The notes under the pieces were generated by a model. The model had not been told where the DNA came from, did not search any database, and worked only from the letters and a program-made list of their open reading frames with translations. 64,000 nucleotides of DNA, from positions 124,001 through 188,000 of the forward strand of contig CAVSKL010000003.1 in assembly GCA_963728475.1 (NCBI GenBank). Direction: 5' to 3'. Each line of letters begins with the position of its first letter. Position 1 is the first letter of the stretch. This stretch comes from CAVSKL01 sp963728475 [NCBI: Candidatus Eiseniibacteriota bacterium]. GTDB lineage: Bacteria; Eisenbacteria; RBG-16-71-46; JABDJR01. The position numbers were made by a program, and so were the translations under genes. Positions 39,713-48,871 of the stretch are shown here, in pieces.

Positions 39713-41250
39713 AACAAGTTAACACCCGTAACAGTAACGCCCAGGCCGCCACCGGCCCCCCCAGGGCCGCGAGGGCCAAGGCGCGCGGGCAAACGCCCAA
39801 GCGAGCGGACCGGCGCGCCACCGGGGCGCCCCCGGAAATCGCCCCCGGTGAGGCCTCGGACTCGCCGGTCAGGATGCCCGGCAAGCTCGAGCACTGGCCC
39901 ATCGACCGGCTCCGACCCTACGAGCGGAACCCGCGAACCCACAGCCCCGAGCAGATCACCAAGATCGCGGCGAGCCTCCTCGAGTTCGGCTGGACGAACC
40001 CGATCCTCGTGGACGCCGACGCCGGGATTATCGCTGGCCACGGGCGACTCCTGGCGGCCCGTGAGCTCGGGATGACCACCGTCCCGGTGATCGAGCTGTC
40101 TCACCTCACCGAAGCCCAGAAACGTGCCTACGTCATCGCCGACAACCGCCTGGCCCTCGACGCCGGGTGGGACGAAGACCTTCTGGCTGAGGAACTCAAG
40201 GCGCTGGAGGAACTCGACTTCAACCTCACCCTGACCGGGTTCGACCTGGACGAGCTTCACGATCTTCTCGAGGACGAGACGGCCGAGGAGCCCGTCGCCC
40301 CGGAGCCGCCCGAGAACCCCGTCACCCGACCGGGAGACCTCTGGATCCTTGGCGACCACCGAGTCCTCTGCGGGGATTCCTCCGACCCGGCCGAGGTTGA
40401 CCGGCTGCTCGGCGGGGCCCCGGTCCACCTGGTCAATACGGACCCGCCCTACAACGTGAAGGTCGAGCCGAGGTCCAACAACGCGATCGCCGCGGGGCTC
40501 TCCAGTTTCCCGGCGGCGAAGAGTGCCGTGAAAGCCTCCGACGCCCGGGGCATGCATCACCAGGGATTTGACCTGGCCCGCCACAAGACGAAGTCAAAGC
40601 CCACCGGGAAGATGCGCGCAAAGGACCGCCCCCTCGTGAACGACTTCGTCACCGACGCGGCCTTCGACGAGATGCTGCTGGCCTGGTTCGGGAACATTGC
40701 CAGAGTGCTCATCCCGGGTCGGTCGTTCTACATCTGGGGCGGCTACGCAAACTGCGCCAACTACCCTCCGGTCCTGAAAGCGGTCGGTCTCTACTTCAGC
40801 CAGTCGATCATCTGGGTCAAGGAGCATCCGGTCCTGACCCGGAAGGACTTCATGGGGAACCACGAATGGGCATTCTATGGTTGGCGCGAAGGCGCCGGGC
40901 ACGCCTTCTACGGCCCATCCAACGCCGTCGATGTCTGGGCGGTCAAGAAGGTCAATCCGCAGAGCATGGTCCACCTGACCGAGAAGCCCGTTGAGCTGGC
41001 CGTCCGGGCGATCCAGTACTCCTCCAAGCCCGGCGAGAACGTCCTGGACCTCTTCGGCGGAAGCGGCAGCACCCTAATCGGCGCCGAGCAGACCGGCCGG
41101 CATGCCTTCCTGATGGAGCTCGACCCGGCCTACACGGACGTCATCGTGCTTCGCTGGCAGGAAGCCACCGGTCAGAAGGCCGTCCTCGACGGGGATGCGC
41201 GCACGTTCGAGGCCGTTGCCGTGGAGCGTCAGGGCCGCTCGGGTGAGTAG
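39709..41250 (+). CDS. ParB/Srx-nuclease-like domain fused to a DNA methyltransferase
   Basis: This 513-residue protein has an Ala/Arg/Gly-rich start, a ParB-like domain (about residues 58-140: WPIDRLRPYERNPRTHS, GIIAGHGRLLAA, IADNRLALDAGW) and a methyltransferase domain with motif IV TDPPYN followed later by motif I LDLFGGSGST, a beta-class order for N6-adenine or N4-cytosine methylation. The frame is intact. Phage ParB-methyltransferase fusions next to terminase may protect phage DNA from host restriction. The target site is not deducible from sequence alone. Confidence 0.88.
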   Translation: MKQVNTRNSNAQAATGPPRAARAKARGQTPKRADRRATGAPPEIAPGEASDSPVRMPGKLEHWPIDRLRPYERNPRTHSPEQITKIAASLLEFGWTNPILVDADAGIIAGHGRLLAARELGMTTVPVIELSHLTEAQKRAYVIADNRLALDAGWDEDLLAEELKALEELDFNLTLTGFDLDELHDLLEDETAEEPVAPEPPENPVTRPGDLWILGDHRVLCGDSSDPAEVDRLLGGAPVHLVNTDPPYNVKVEPRSNNAIAAGLSSFPAAKSAVKASDARGMHHQGFDLARHKTKSKPTGKMRAKDRPLVNDFVTDAAFDEMLLAWFGNIARVLIPGRSFYIWGGYANCANYPPVLKAVGLYFSQSIIWVKEHPVLTRKDFMGNHEWAFYGWREGAGHAFYGPSNAVDVWAVKKVNPQSMVHLTEKPVELAVRAIQYSSKPGENVLDLFGGSGSTLIGAEQTGRHAFLMELDPAYTDVIVLRWQEATGQKAVLDGDARTFEAVAVERQGRSGE

Positions 41251-41253
41251 GCC

Positions 41254-41813
41254 TTGGCCCGGCGCAAGGAGCTGATCTCCCAGCGCGAGTACGCACGTCG
41301 GCGTGGGATCTCGAACGTCGCGGTGCACCGCGCCATGAACCTCCGGGCGGATCTCGACCATCGACGGCAAGATCGACCCCGCCGTAGCGGATCGCGAGTG
41401 GCGCGAGAACACCGATCAAAGCAAGCCGCGGAACCGGATCACGGGGAGGCCGAAGCACGCGCGGACGCCGGGCGAGCCGTCGGAGCCCATGGACTTCGTC
41501 GGCGGGGACGAGCCGTCGGGTGGAAACGGTACCGCGACGGGCTACGCCAGAGCGCGGGCCGCGCGGGAGCTCTACCAGGCGCAGCTCGCCAAGACTCGAG
41601 CTCGACCGGCAGCGCGGGACCCTCGTCCGGGCCGACGAGGTGCGCCTCGGTGCCTTCAACATGGCCCGCAAGGCCCGAGACCAGCTGATCGCCCTCCCCG
41701 AGCGGGTGTCGGCGCTTCTCGCGGCGACCGGGGACGCCCTCGAGGTCCAGCGGATCCTCGAGGAGGAGATCGAGAGGATCTGCCAGGAGATCTCGGATGC
41801 AGAACGGCCGTGA
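41254..41813 (+). pseudogene. terS: Terminase small subunit, two frame breaks
   Basis: Starts TTG 41254: RKELISQREYARRRGISNVAVHRAM is a typical small-terminase helix-turn-helix. Extra bases near 41351 and 41603 move the rest through two other frames: RAISTIDGKIDPAVADREW, then ELDRQRGTLVRADEVRLGAFNMARKARDQ to TGA 41811-41813. Pieced together it is about 185 residues. It recognises packaging sites. Its end overlaps the large subunit start by 17 bases. Confidence 0.78.
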
Positions 41814-43653
41814 CGTCTACGAGACCGCCTACCGGGCGGGGTGGCGCCCCGAGCCCCGGCTCTCGGTGAGCCGAGTGGGCGGACGAGCACCGGGTCCTCG
41901 GGAACCGGGCCGGCCACTGCCGCCGTCCACTGGCGGACCGCCACCACACCCTACCTGCAGGAGATCATGGACGCCCTGGGGCCGCGGTCCCCGGCGCGCC
42001 GGGTGGTGTTCATGAAGGGCTCCCAGCTCGGGGGCACCGAGGCCGGGAACAACTGGCTCGGGTTCGTCATGCACCACTCCCCCGGGCCGATCCTGGTGGT
42101 CCGCCCCACGGTGGACGAGGCCCGCCGGTTCAGCCGGCAGCGGCTGGACCCCATGATCGCCACCACCCCGGTCCTTCGGGAGCTCGTCCGGGAGGCCCGG
42201 TCCCGGGAGGGCGGGAACAGCCTCCTCATCAAGGAGTTCCCCGGCGGGGTGCTGTTCCTGACCGGCTCCAACTCCGCGACCGGGGTCAAGTCGATGCCGA
42301 TCCGGTGGCTCTTCTGCGACGAGATCGACGAGTACCCCGGGCGACGTGGACGGCCAGGGGGACCCGATCGCCCTGGCCGAGAAGCGGACGACCGGGCCCA
42401 CCTACTCCCGCCGGAAGGTGTTCCTGGTCTCGACCCCGACGATCAAGGGGCTGTCCCGGATCGAGCGGGAGTTCCTGGCCTCGGACCAGCGCCGCTACTT
42501 CGTTCCCTGCCCCCACTGCGGGAACCTGGACTGGATCCGGTGGGAGAACATCCGCTGGGTGAACGACGACCCGAAGACCGCGATGCTCGCCTGCGTGGCC
42601 TGCGGGGCCCTGATCGAGGAGCGCCACAAGGTGGACATGCTGGCCCAGGGCGAGTGGCGGCCGACCGCGGCCGGGACCGGCGAGACCATCGGGTTCCACC
42701 TCTCGAGCCTCTACTCGCCGCTGGGCTGGCTCCCCTGGTCGGCGGCGGTCGCCGAGTTCCTGGAGGCGAAGGAGGACCCGATGCGCCTCAAGAACTGGAT
42801 CAACAGCGTGCTGGGGGAGACCTGGGAGGAGCGGGGGGAGACGGTGGAGCCCGAGGGGCTCCTGGCCCGGGCGGAGCGGTACCCGGCCGAGGTGCCCGAA
42901 AGGGGTCGGGCGTGCTGGTCGCCTCGGTCGACGTCCAGGGAGACCGGCTGGAGTGCGCGGTCAAGGGCTACGGCGCCGCCGAGGAGTCCTGGCTCATCGC
43001 GTTCTCCCAGTTCCACGGCGATCCCGGGCGCGACCAGGTCTGGCTCGACCTGGACCGGTTCCTCCGCCAGGAGTTCACCCACGAGAGCGGCCGGAAGGTC
43101 CCGATCACCTGCGTGGCGGTGGACAGCGGCGGCCACCACTCCGAGCAGGTCTACCGGTTCTGCAAGGCGCGGGTGTCGAGGCGGGTGTTCGCCGTCCGGG
43201 GCGGGACCGAGCGCGGGAAGCCGGTCGTCGGCCGGCCCACCGACCACAACCGGTACCGGGCGAAGCTCTTCACGCTCTGCGTGGACACCGCCAAGGAGAT
43301 CGTCTACTCGCGGCTGCGGATCGGGACGTCCGGCCCCGGGCTACTGCCACCTGCCGGAGTGGGTCGACGCCGAGTACGTGGCGCAGCTCACGGCCGAGAA
43401 GGCCATCCGGAAGTGGGTCAAGAGCCGGGGGACCGTTCGCGAGTGGGTCAAGACGCGGGAGCGGAACGAGGCGCTCGACCTCGAGGTCTACTGTCTCGCC
43501 GCGCTCTACATCCTGGGACCGACACTTGTGCGGTCGCTTCCCGAGCGAGCTGCGGACCTCATCCAACCAAGCGAAGCACGACAGCCACGCGAATCCACCC
43601 CGGCGACCCCGCTGCCCCGGCGACGCGGGTGGGTGGATGGCTGGAGGGGATAG
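41797..43653 (+). pseudogene. terL: Terminase large subunit (GpA family), four frame breaks
   Basis: Starts ATG 41797. The ATPase part has FMKGSQLGGTEAGNNWLGF (Walker A-like in this family), and LFCDEIDEYPGDVDGQGDP across a break near 42343. A CPHCG and CVACG zinc-like pair follows, then the nuclease part from GVLVASVDVQGDRLECAVKGY. Breaks lie near 41870, 42343, 42904 and 43340; those at 42343 and 43340 are one extra G in CCGG. Reassembled length is about 615 residues. This is the motor that packages DNA into the head. It is separated from the head genes, which run on the other strand. Confidence 0.85.
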
Positions 43654-43742
43654 CTCGCCTCTCCCCAGCCATTGCCAGTCCTATTCGACTCCGAATACGA
43701 CCCAGTTGTCCCACATGCTGCTCGGCGGGCTGATGTTGCCAG

Positions 43743-44615
43743 TCAGTTGCGGATCACGATCTTCGGGAGTGACATAGTTCCTGGCGCCATCATTCGATCG
43801 AGAAGCGTCGGCAAATCGGAAGGGGCGACGTCGCTGCTGTATCCGATTCCGCCAGCGATGGCCGTGTTGCCAGCGAAGTCACTCCTGAACTGACCGTACG
43901 AGGTATGAAAGGTTCTGGTATTCGACTCTCCCTCAATCCAATGCACAACATTAAGTCCCCAGGCGAGACCTCTTGTCGCTCTGGCTCTGTCGAGTTCCTT
44001 GATCGCGCGCGCCCGGACTGTCACTTGCTTCGCCCGTCGTACGTTTGCACGGTTTCGGCGATTGAAGGCTTGCACATCATGACAGACAAGCAAGAGAGTC
44101 GGGCCGAGCCGAGTGTTCACTACCCTCTGGTATGGACCCGGTTGGAGGGCATCAACTCCCGCGAGATAACGCACCTCTTCGCTTACAGGGAATCTCTTTG
44201 GAACGAGAGCCATCCCCGCCCCCCCGAGCCAGAGAGCGAATTGCCCTGAGCCTCGATCGTTGACCTCTACGTCTACGCCGACCACGAGATCCACTTCAGG
44301 CTTCCCTGACGACTCAATTACACCGGCAAGTTCGGACATGGTCCATGCGTGAAGGTCGTCCAGAAAGTTGGGCTGCCGTACGGACGCAGTGCCTCGCTTC
44401 GCGTAGGGATAGACCAACGAGACAAAGCCTCCCCCAGTAACAAGCGTATGCACTGAAGGTGGCAACTTGGGGACTGCGGCTAGCAACGTGTCCATCGCTA
44501 CCCGCGGCGTCCAGTCTAGTTCTACAGGATGAGCGACTTGGGCAACCGGTCCGGTCCCAGGAGTTACGCTCCACTTCGAGACGCCATGCGTCTTCCTCGT
44601 ACTCTTCGTTCCCAC
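43743..44615 (-). CDS. Possible carbon-nitrogen hydrolase (nitrilase-like) cargo protein
   Basis: This 290-residue protein is in one clean frame with less extreme GC than the phage genes. It has an LVVGVDVEVND strand and LGPTLLLVCHDVQAFNRRNRANVRR, where a Cys-His-Asp sits after a strand as in nitrilase-fold enzymes (Glu, Lys and Cys triad). The Glu and Lys cannot be assigned with confidence. It lies between terminase and the tail operon, divergent from the 44828 leader. Such island genes are often defence or lysogenic-conversion genes; this is inference. Confidence 0.4.
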   Translation of the reverse strand: MGTKSTRKTHGVSKWSVTPGTGPVAQVAHPVELDWTPRVAMDTLLAAVPKLPPSVHTLVTGGGFVSLVYPYAKRGTASVRQPNFLDDLHAWTMSELAGVIESSGKPEVDLVVGVDVEVNDRGSGQFALWLGGAGMALVPKRFPVSEEVRYLAGVDALQPGPYQRVVNTRLGPTLLLVCHDVQAFNRRNRANVRRAKQVTVRARAIKELDRARATRGLAWGLNVVHWIEGESNTRTFHTSYGQFRSDFAGNTAIAGGIGYSSDVAPSDLPTLLDRMMAPGTMSLPKIVIRN

Positions 44616-44708
44616 TGCCTAGCCTCCTGCCTGTTCAATGCTGCGCCAAGTCCCGTTCTTGCCATCGGCCGGCCAATGATCCTCCACCCGATCCTATGAA
44701 ACAATCCG

Positions 44709-44727
44709 TTTGTTAACTCTTTGTTAA
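44709..44727. promoter_or_regulatory. Helically phased direct repeat, candidate operator
   Basis: TTTGTTAA at 44709-44716 and again at 44720-44727, starting 11 bases apart, about one helical turn. It lies in the 212-base gap between the divergent 43743-44615 gene and the 44828 leader. Confidence 0.5.
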
Positions 44728-44827
44728 TAGGCAGCTTACAAGGTCTTTTCCCTTCCCATTCCGCCCCGAAAGCTGCTCACTGTGTCCCTGGCCGGACATG
44801 GAGCCCGGCCGTAAACGGAGGTCATTT

Positions 44828-44878
44828 ATGGCCATCCCCAAGCAGGAGGCCCTCGCGAAGGAGGGAACGAAGAAATGA
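44828..44878 (+). CDS. 16-residue coupled leader peptide
   Basis: A short frame, MAIPKQEALAKEGTKK, starts at ATG 44828 after a strong AACGGAGGT site and ends with TGA overlapping the next gene's ATG (ATGA at 44875-44878). Its ribosome binding site is better than that of the following gene, so it may couple translation of the downstream protein. It is too short for most gene finders. Confidence 0.5.
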   Translation: MAIPKQEALAKEGTKK

Positions 44879-45270
44879 CCCGACCGATCACCTGGATCTG
44901 CCGACGCCGGATTGGCGGCGAGGTGTGCGGCCACGTCGTCGTCTCGGACCGGCGGCCGGACCCGATCACCTGGACGGACGGCCACGTCTGCTCTTTCGAG
45001 AAGGAGTCCGAGCCGCTCAAGCAGGACAAGACCGTCCGGAAATCCCGCTTCGGCCTCCAAGAGTACCAGGTGTTCTGGAACGAGCGGGGCAGCATCGTCT
45101 GCGCATGCTGCCACATCCCCTACCCCGGCTCCGACACCTGGGTGTGGGAGCGGTGGGAGGAGATCACGCCCGAGACCATGGTCGAGATCGACAGTGAGGG
45201 CGGGCACGTGGCGTGCGAAGGCTGCGGCAAAGAGCCGCGCCGCATCGTGCGCGTGATCCCCAACCGATAG
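44875..45270 (+). CDS. Cysteine-rich protein of unknown function
   Basis: This 131-residue protein contains Cys and His in pairs: CRRRIGGEVCGH near the start, CACCHIPYPG and GHVACEGCG near the end, suited to two zinc knuckles. A basic tail follows (RRIVRVIPNR). It is translationally coupled to the 16-residue leader and followed by the lysine-rich 45282 gene. The function is unknown. Confidence 0.6.
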   Translation: MTRPITWICRRRIGGEVCGHVVVSDRRPDPITWTDGHVCSFEKESEPLKQDKTVRKSRFGLQEYQVFWNERGSIVCACCHIPYPGSDTWVWERWEEITPETMVEIDSEGGHVACEGCGKEPRRIVRVIPNR

Positions 45271-45281
45271 GAGCTGAGACC

Positions 45282-45566
45282 ATGAGCAAGCCCAAGACCA
45301 CGAAGAAGAAGGCGACCGCGAAGACGCGGAAGCCGGCCGCGAAGGCCACCGCCGCGACGACCACCACCGAACCCAAGGAGAAGGCTCCGAAGGAGGACCT
45401 CTGCGTGTTCGCGTTCCGGCTGACCCCCGCGGCGCGCGACGCGATCCACAAGGCGGCCGGGCCCGCCAAGGCCTCCAAGTTCGTCCGGTCCCTCGCCGTC
45501 GCCGCCGCGCGCAACGACGAGGCGGCGGTCAAGGCGATCTTGAAGGCGGTTCAGAGCGAAGCGTAA
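45282..45566 (+). CDS. Histone-tail-like lysine/alanine-rich protein with helical C-terminus
   Basis: A 94-residue protein: the first 40 residues are Lys, Ala and Thr rich (KKKATAKTRKPAAKATAATT), the last 50 form an acidic/basic helical domain (RLTPAARDAIHKAAG, FVRSLAVAAARN). A DNA-binding or nucleoid role is possible. The start is ATG 45282 after taggagctgag. Confidence 0.5.
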   Translation: MSKPKTTKKKATAKTRKPAAKATAATTTTEPKEKAPKEDLCVFAFRLTPAARDAIHKAAGPAKASKFVRSLAVAAARNDEAAVKAILKAVQSEA

Positions 45567-45579
45567 CGCGAGGCTCATC

Positions 45580-45840
45580 GCGGACCCCCGATGACCTCTC
45601 GGGCAACCGAGGGGTCGTCGGCGTTCATGTTGAATCCGCCCTCCCATTTGACCTGGCGCCGCACCGGGCGGCGAAGCAGGAAGTGGTAAGGCGTGGTGAC
45701 CGCAGATTCTGATCGCGGCAGAGCGCTGACACGATGCGTGAGACGACGCCGATGGCGCTCACCCAACGGCGGAACTCGGTGTCCCACCGCGACGGCACCC
45801 GTCGGTAGCGTCCCTTGGCCAGCGCATCGTGTCGGAACAT
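45580..45840 (-). pseudogene. Degenerate inverted copy of the phage HTH gene
   Basis: Read from ATG 45840 downward: FRHDALAKGRYRRVPSRWDTEFRRWV then SRIVSALCRDQN, closely matching the 37951 protein (GRHRRVPSRWDTEFGRWV, SRIVASLARDPD). After about 50 residues the match is lost: the downstream frame (TPYHFLLRRPVRRQVKWEGG) no longer gives the recognition helix. It is a decayed paralogue in the opposite orientation, between terminase and tail modules. Confidence 0.7.
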
Positions 45841-46175
45841 CGCCTTCCCATTCGCTCGGGCCGCAGACCGGATCGGCCGGACGCACCGCCTCCAAAGGAC
45901 AAAGGGGGGGTGAGGGACTTTCATGGGGGCATAGCTTGAGGTGGGCCCAGCTTGCAGACTCAGAACGCCGATATCGAGAGAGCATGCAACCAGATGTGTT
46001 TCCGTCGTTTACGGTACATCAAATGTCAAATGACAAGAGTAGTCGGAAGTAGTATCTTGTCCGCATTGTCTTGGATACTGCTCCCCCCGTCTCGACTGGA
46101 AGCGGTTTCAATCCAGCGGGGTTTTGAGACAGCTCTAGCTTAGGTATAGGCAAGGCCCCTCTGAAAGGAAGCGCT
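45841..46175. other. Gap before the Kelch gene; no gene seen
   Basis: These 335 bases hold no credible coding frame. The part after 46000 is lower in GC than the phage genes. Short dyads occur (TCAAATGTCAAATGACA near 46019-46035) and an AGGAAG ribosome binding site precedes ATG 46176. I cannot place a promoter with confidence. Confidence 0.4.
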
Positions 46176-48830
46176 ATGTCGTCCCGTGGTCGGCTCTCCA
46201 TCGGTGCCATCCTGTTTGTGGTGTCCTTCCCGGCTTCCACTGCAATCGGCGCGGATCCAGGTCTCGGAACCCTCGGGCCCACTCTGATCGACGAGGCAGT
46301 GCGCTTGGGGCCGGCGTCGCAGGCGGCGGACGCCGACGGCGAGTGGGACGTGCCTCCACCCACCGGGCGGGCCGGTCACACTGCGATCTACGACCCTGTC
46401 CGCGACAGGATGATCGAGTTCGGGGGCTACACGGTCGGCTCGGTGCTTCTGAACGAAGTGTGGACTCTCTCGCTGGCTGACAGCGCCATCTGGACGCAGC
46501 TGTTTCCGACGGGGGAAACGGCGCCTTCAGCGCGATTCAACCACACGGCCATATACGATCCGGTGCGTGACCGCATGGTGGTGTTCGGGGGCAGCAACAA
46601 TCAGACCTTCGCGCTTTCGTTAGCCGGGACTCCCGAGTGGTCAAACCTCGCGCCCGCTGGCACACCGCCCACAAACCTCGCATCAGGGGCTTGTACGGCG
46701 GTCTATGACCCGATTCGTGACCGAATGCTGGTGTTTGGCGGGAATGGCCCAAATGCCGATCTTTGGGAGTTGACGCTCAATGGGGGGCCGGTTTGGACGA
46801 AGCTCGCGCCCGAGGGCACGCTCCCGGCTGGACGCTTGGATCATACCGCCGTCTACGACCCGGTGCGCGATCGCATGCTGGTATTTGGAGGTTACGGCGG
46901 GGGTGCCCGCAACGACACCTGGTCGTTGTCGCTAGCGGGAGGCACTCCCACGTGGGTCCCACTCACCACCTCAGGAACTCTACCAAGCGCCCGCTATGCC
47001 CACTCGGCAGTCTATGATCCAGTAAATGACCGCATGATCATCTACGGGGGCCTCGGTGCCAGTTCCGAGCGCCTCGCGGACGTATGGGCGCTATCGCTCG
47101 CCGGCGCTCCGGCGTGGACGCAACTCACCTTCTCGGGAAGCCAGCCGAACGCCAGGAATAGTCATACCGCGATCTACGACCCGCATCACCAGCGGATGGT
47201 GGTGTGGGCGGGGTCGGGTGGGCCGGTCGGTGGGGGTCCGTACCTCAGCGACGTCGGTTCGGTTTCGCTTTCAGGGGACCCCACGTGGACCCAAGTGACC
47301 CCCATCTGGACTCCCCCCGTGGCGAGGTCCTTCGCGTCCGCCGTCTACGACTCGTCGCGGGCCCGCATGATCGTGTTTGGCGGAGCCATGTCGGGTATCG
47401 CGAGGAACGACGTCTGGACGCTCTCCCTCGTGGGAATGCCCGCCTGGTCCGAGCTGGTCACCTCGGGTACCCCACCGAATCCCCGGGAATATCAGTCCAT
47501 GATCTACGACTCGGCCCGCGACCGCCTCGTGGTCTTCGGCGGTTGGGACGGAACCAATCATATCTACCGCAACGACGTGTGGGCGCTCTCGCTCTCGGGG
47601 AGCCCGACGTGGACGCAGCTGCTCCCCGAGGGGGCGCCGCCGCACTCCCGCGGCTTTCATCAGGCAATTTACGATCCGGCGATGGACCGCATGGTGGTCT
47701 TCGGTGGCTACGACAACACCAACTACTACAACGATGCTTGGGAGTTGACCCTCGCCGGCACTCCCAGATGGACGCAGCTGGCCCCGGGGGCGGCGCCAAG
47801 CGCGCGGACCGGAGCAACAGCGATCTACGACCCGGACCGACGCAGGATGGTTGTGTTTGGCGGGTACACCGGAAGTGGCGTTGCCTTGAACGACACCTGG
47901 GTGCTGTCACTTTCAGGAAGCCCGGTCTGGACACAACTCAGTCCGGGGGGGACTCTCCCGGTCGGCCGCGTCTGGCACTCGGCTGTCTACGACCAAGTGC
48001 GTGACAGAATGGTCGTCTTCGCCGGATCGGCCGGTTGTTGTCAGGCCAACGACACGTGGGCTCTTTCTCTCTCAGATGGCGGCACTTGGTCACTACTGGC
48101 TGTGGGGGGAACGCCGCCGATTGAGCGCTGGGGGCAATCGGCTATCTTCGACGCAAACGGGAACAGGATGGTCACCTTTGGTGGCGGTGATAACAATCTC
48201 CAGTACAACGACGTTCGGTTCCTCACGTTCGGCGGGGCGATGACTTCGGTCTTCCTGACCGATTTCCGGGCAGCACCGACGATTGAGGGGATGGAGCTTC
48301 TCTGGACCACCACGGACGAGAGTGATCATGTCGGTTTCCACGTCTGGCGGCGAGTAGCGACTCAGGTAACCTCCGAAGAGGTCCGGCTTACCACGGATCT
48401 CATCACGTCTGCGGACGAGCACTACCGGTTCCTAGATGTCGCGGCGGAAGCGGGACAGACGTATGAATACCGCCTGGCCGATGTGTCGAGGACGGGGACC
48501 GTTACCTTTCATGGACCTTACACCGCAACTATGCCCGAGGACGCACGACCCAGCCGTGTGTGGCTGGGACTAGCCGCGCCGAACCCGACCAGGTCGCACG
48601 CGAGTGTTCGCTTCGCCCTGCCCGAAGCCGGGACAGCGATGCTTCAGGTGTTTGATGTCCAGGGGAGGATGGTGAGAACGCTGGTCGATGGAGTCATCCC
48701 GGCGGGATTACACGAGGCAGCGTGGGACGGACTGAGCAGTGCGGGGCGGCCCGCGGCAGCGGGAGTCTTCTATTTCCGACTGGATGCCGGAGGGGTGGTC
48801 AAGACCAGCAAGCTGATGCTCCTGCGGTAG
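46176..48830 (+). CDS. Secreted Kelch-repeat beta-propeller protein with FlgD/T9SS-like C-terminal domain
   Basis: This 884-residue protein starts with a signal peptide (RLSIGAILFVVSFPASTAIGA). Twelve Kelch-type repeats follow (each with a YDPVRDRMVVFGG-like strand and W..L segment), enough for two six-bladed propellers. Then comes a short Ig-like linker (about 690-790) and a C-terminal sorting domain: LGLAAPNPTRSHASVRFALP, LQVFDVQGRMVRTLVDG, PAGLHEAAWDGL, AAAGVFYFRLDAGG. This tail is typical of exported proteins of FCB-like bacteria. The frame is clean over 2.65 kb although it sits inside a prophage. It converges on the tail operon. Confidence 0.85.
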   Translation: MSSRGRLSIGAILFVVSFPASTAIGADPGLGTLGPTLIDEAVRLGPASQAADADGEWDVPPPTGRAGHTAIYDPVRDRMIEFGGYTVGSVLLNEVWTLSLADSAIWTQLFPTGETAPSARFNHTAIYDPVRDRMVVFGGSNNQTFALSLAGTPEWSNLAPAGTPPTNLASGACTAVYDPIRDRMLVFGGNGPNADLWELTLNGGPVWTKLAPEGTLPAGRLDHTAVYDPVRDRMLVFGGYGGGARNDTWSLSLAGGTPTWVPLTTSGTLPSARYAHSAVYDPVNDRMIIYGGLGASSERLADVWALSLAGAPAWTQLTFSGSQPNARNSHTAIYDPHHQRMVVWAGSGGPVGGGPYLSDVGSVSLSGDPTWTQVTPIWTPPVARSFASAVYDSSRARMIVFGGAMSGIARNDVWTLSLVGMPAWSELVTSGTPPNPREYQSMIYDSARDRLVVFGGWDGTNHIYRNDVWALSLSGSPTWTQLLPEGAPPHSRGFHQAIYDPAMDRMVVFGGYDNTNYYNDAWELTLAGTPRWTQLAPGAAPSARTGATAIYDPDRRRMVVFGGYTGSGVALNDTWVLSLSGSPVWTQLSPGGTLPVGRVWHSAVYDQVRDRMVVFAGSAGCCQANDTWALSLSDGGTWSLLAVGGTPPIERWGQSAIFDANGNRMVTFGGGDNNLQYNDVRFLTFGGAMTSVFLTDFRAAPTIEGMELLWTTTDESDHVGFHVWRRVATQVTSEEVRLTTDLITSADEHYRFLDVAAEAGQTYEYRLADVSRTGTVTFHGPYTATMPEDARPSRVWLGLAAPNPTRSHASVRFALPEAGTAMLQVFDVQGRMVRTLVDGVIPAGLHEAAWDGLSSAGRPAAAGVFYFRLDAGGVVKTSKLMLLR

Positions 48831-48871
48831 GCGCCCACTCACGTGTGATCCTGTCACGGCTCAAACCGCGT

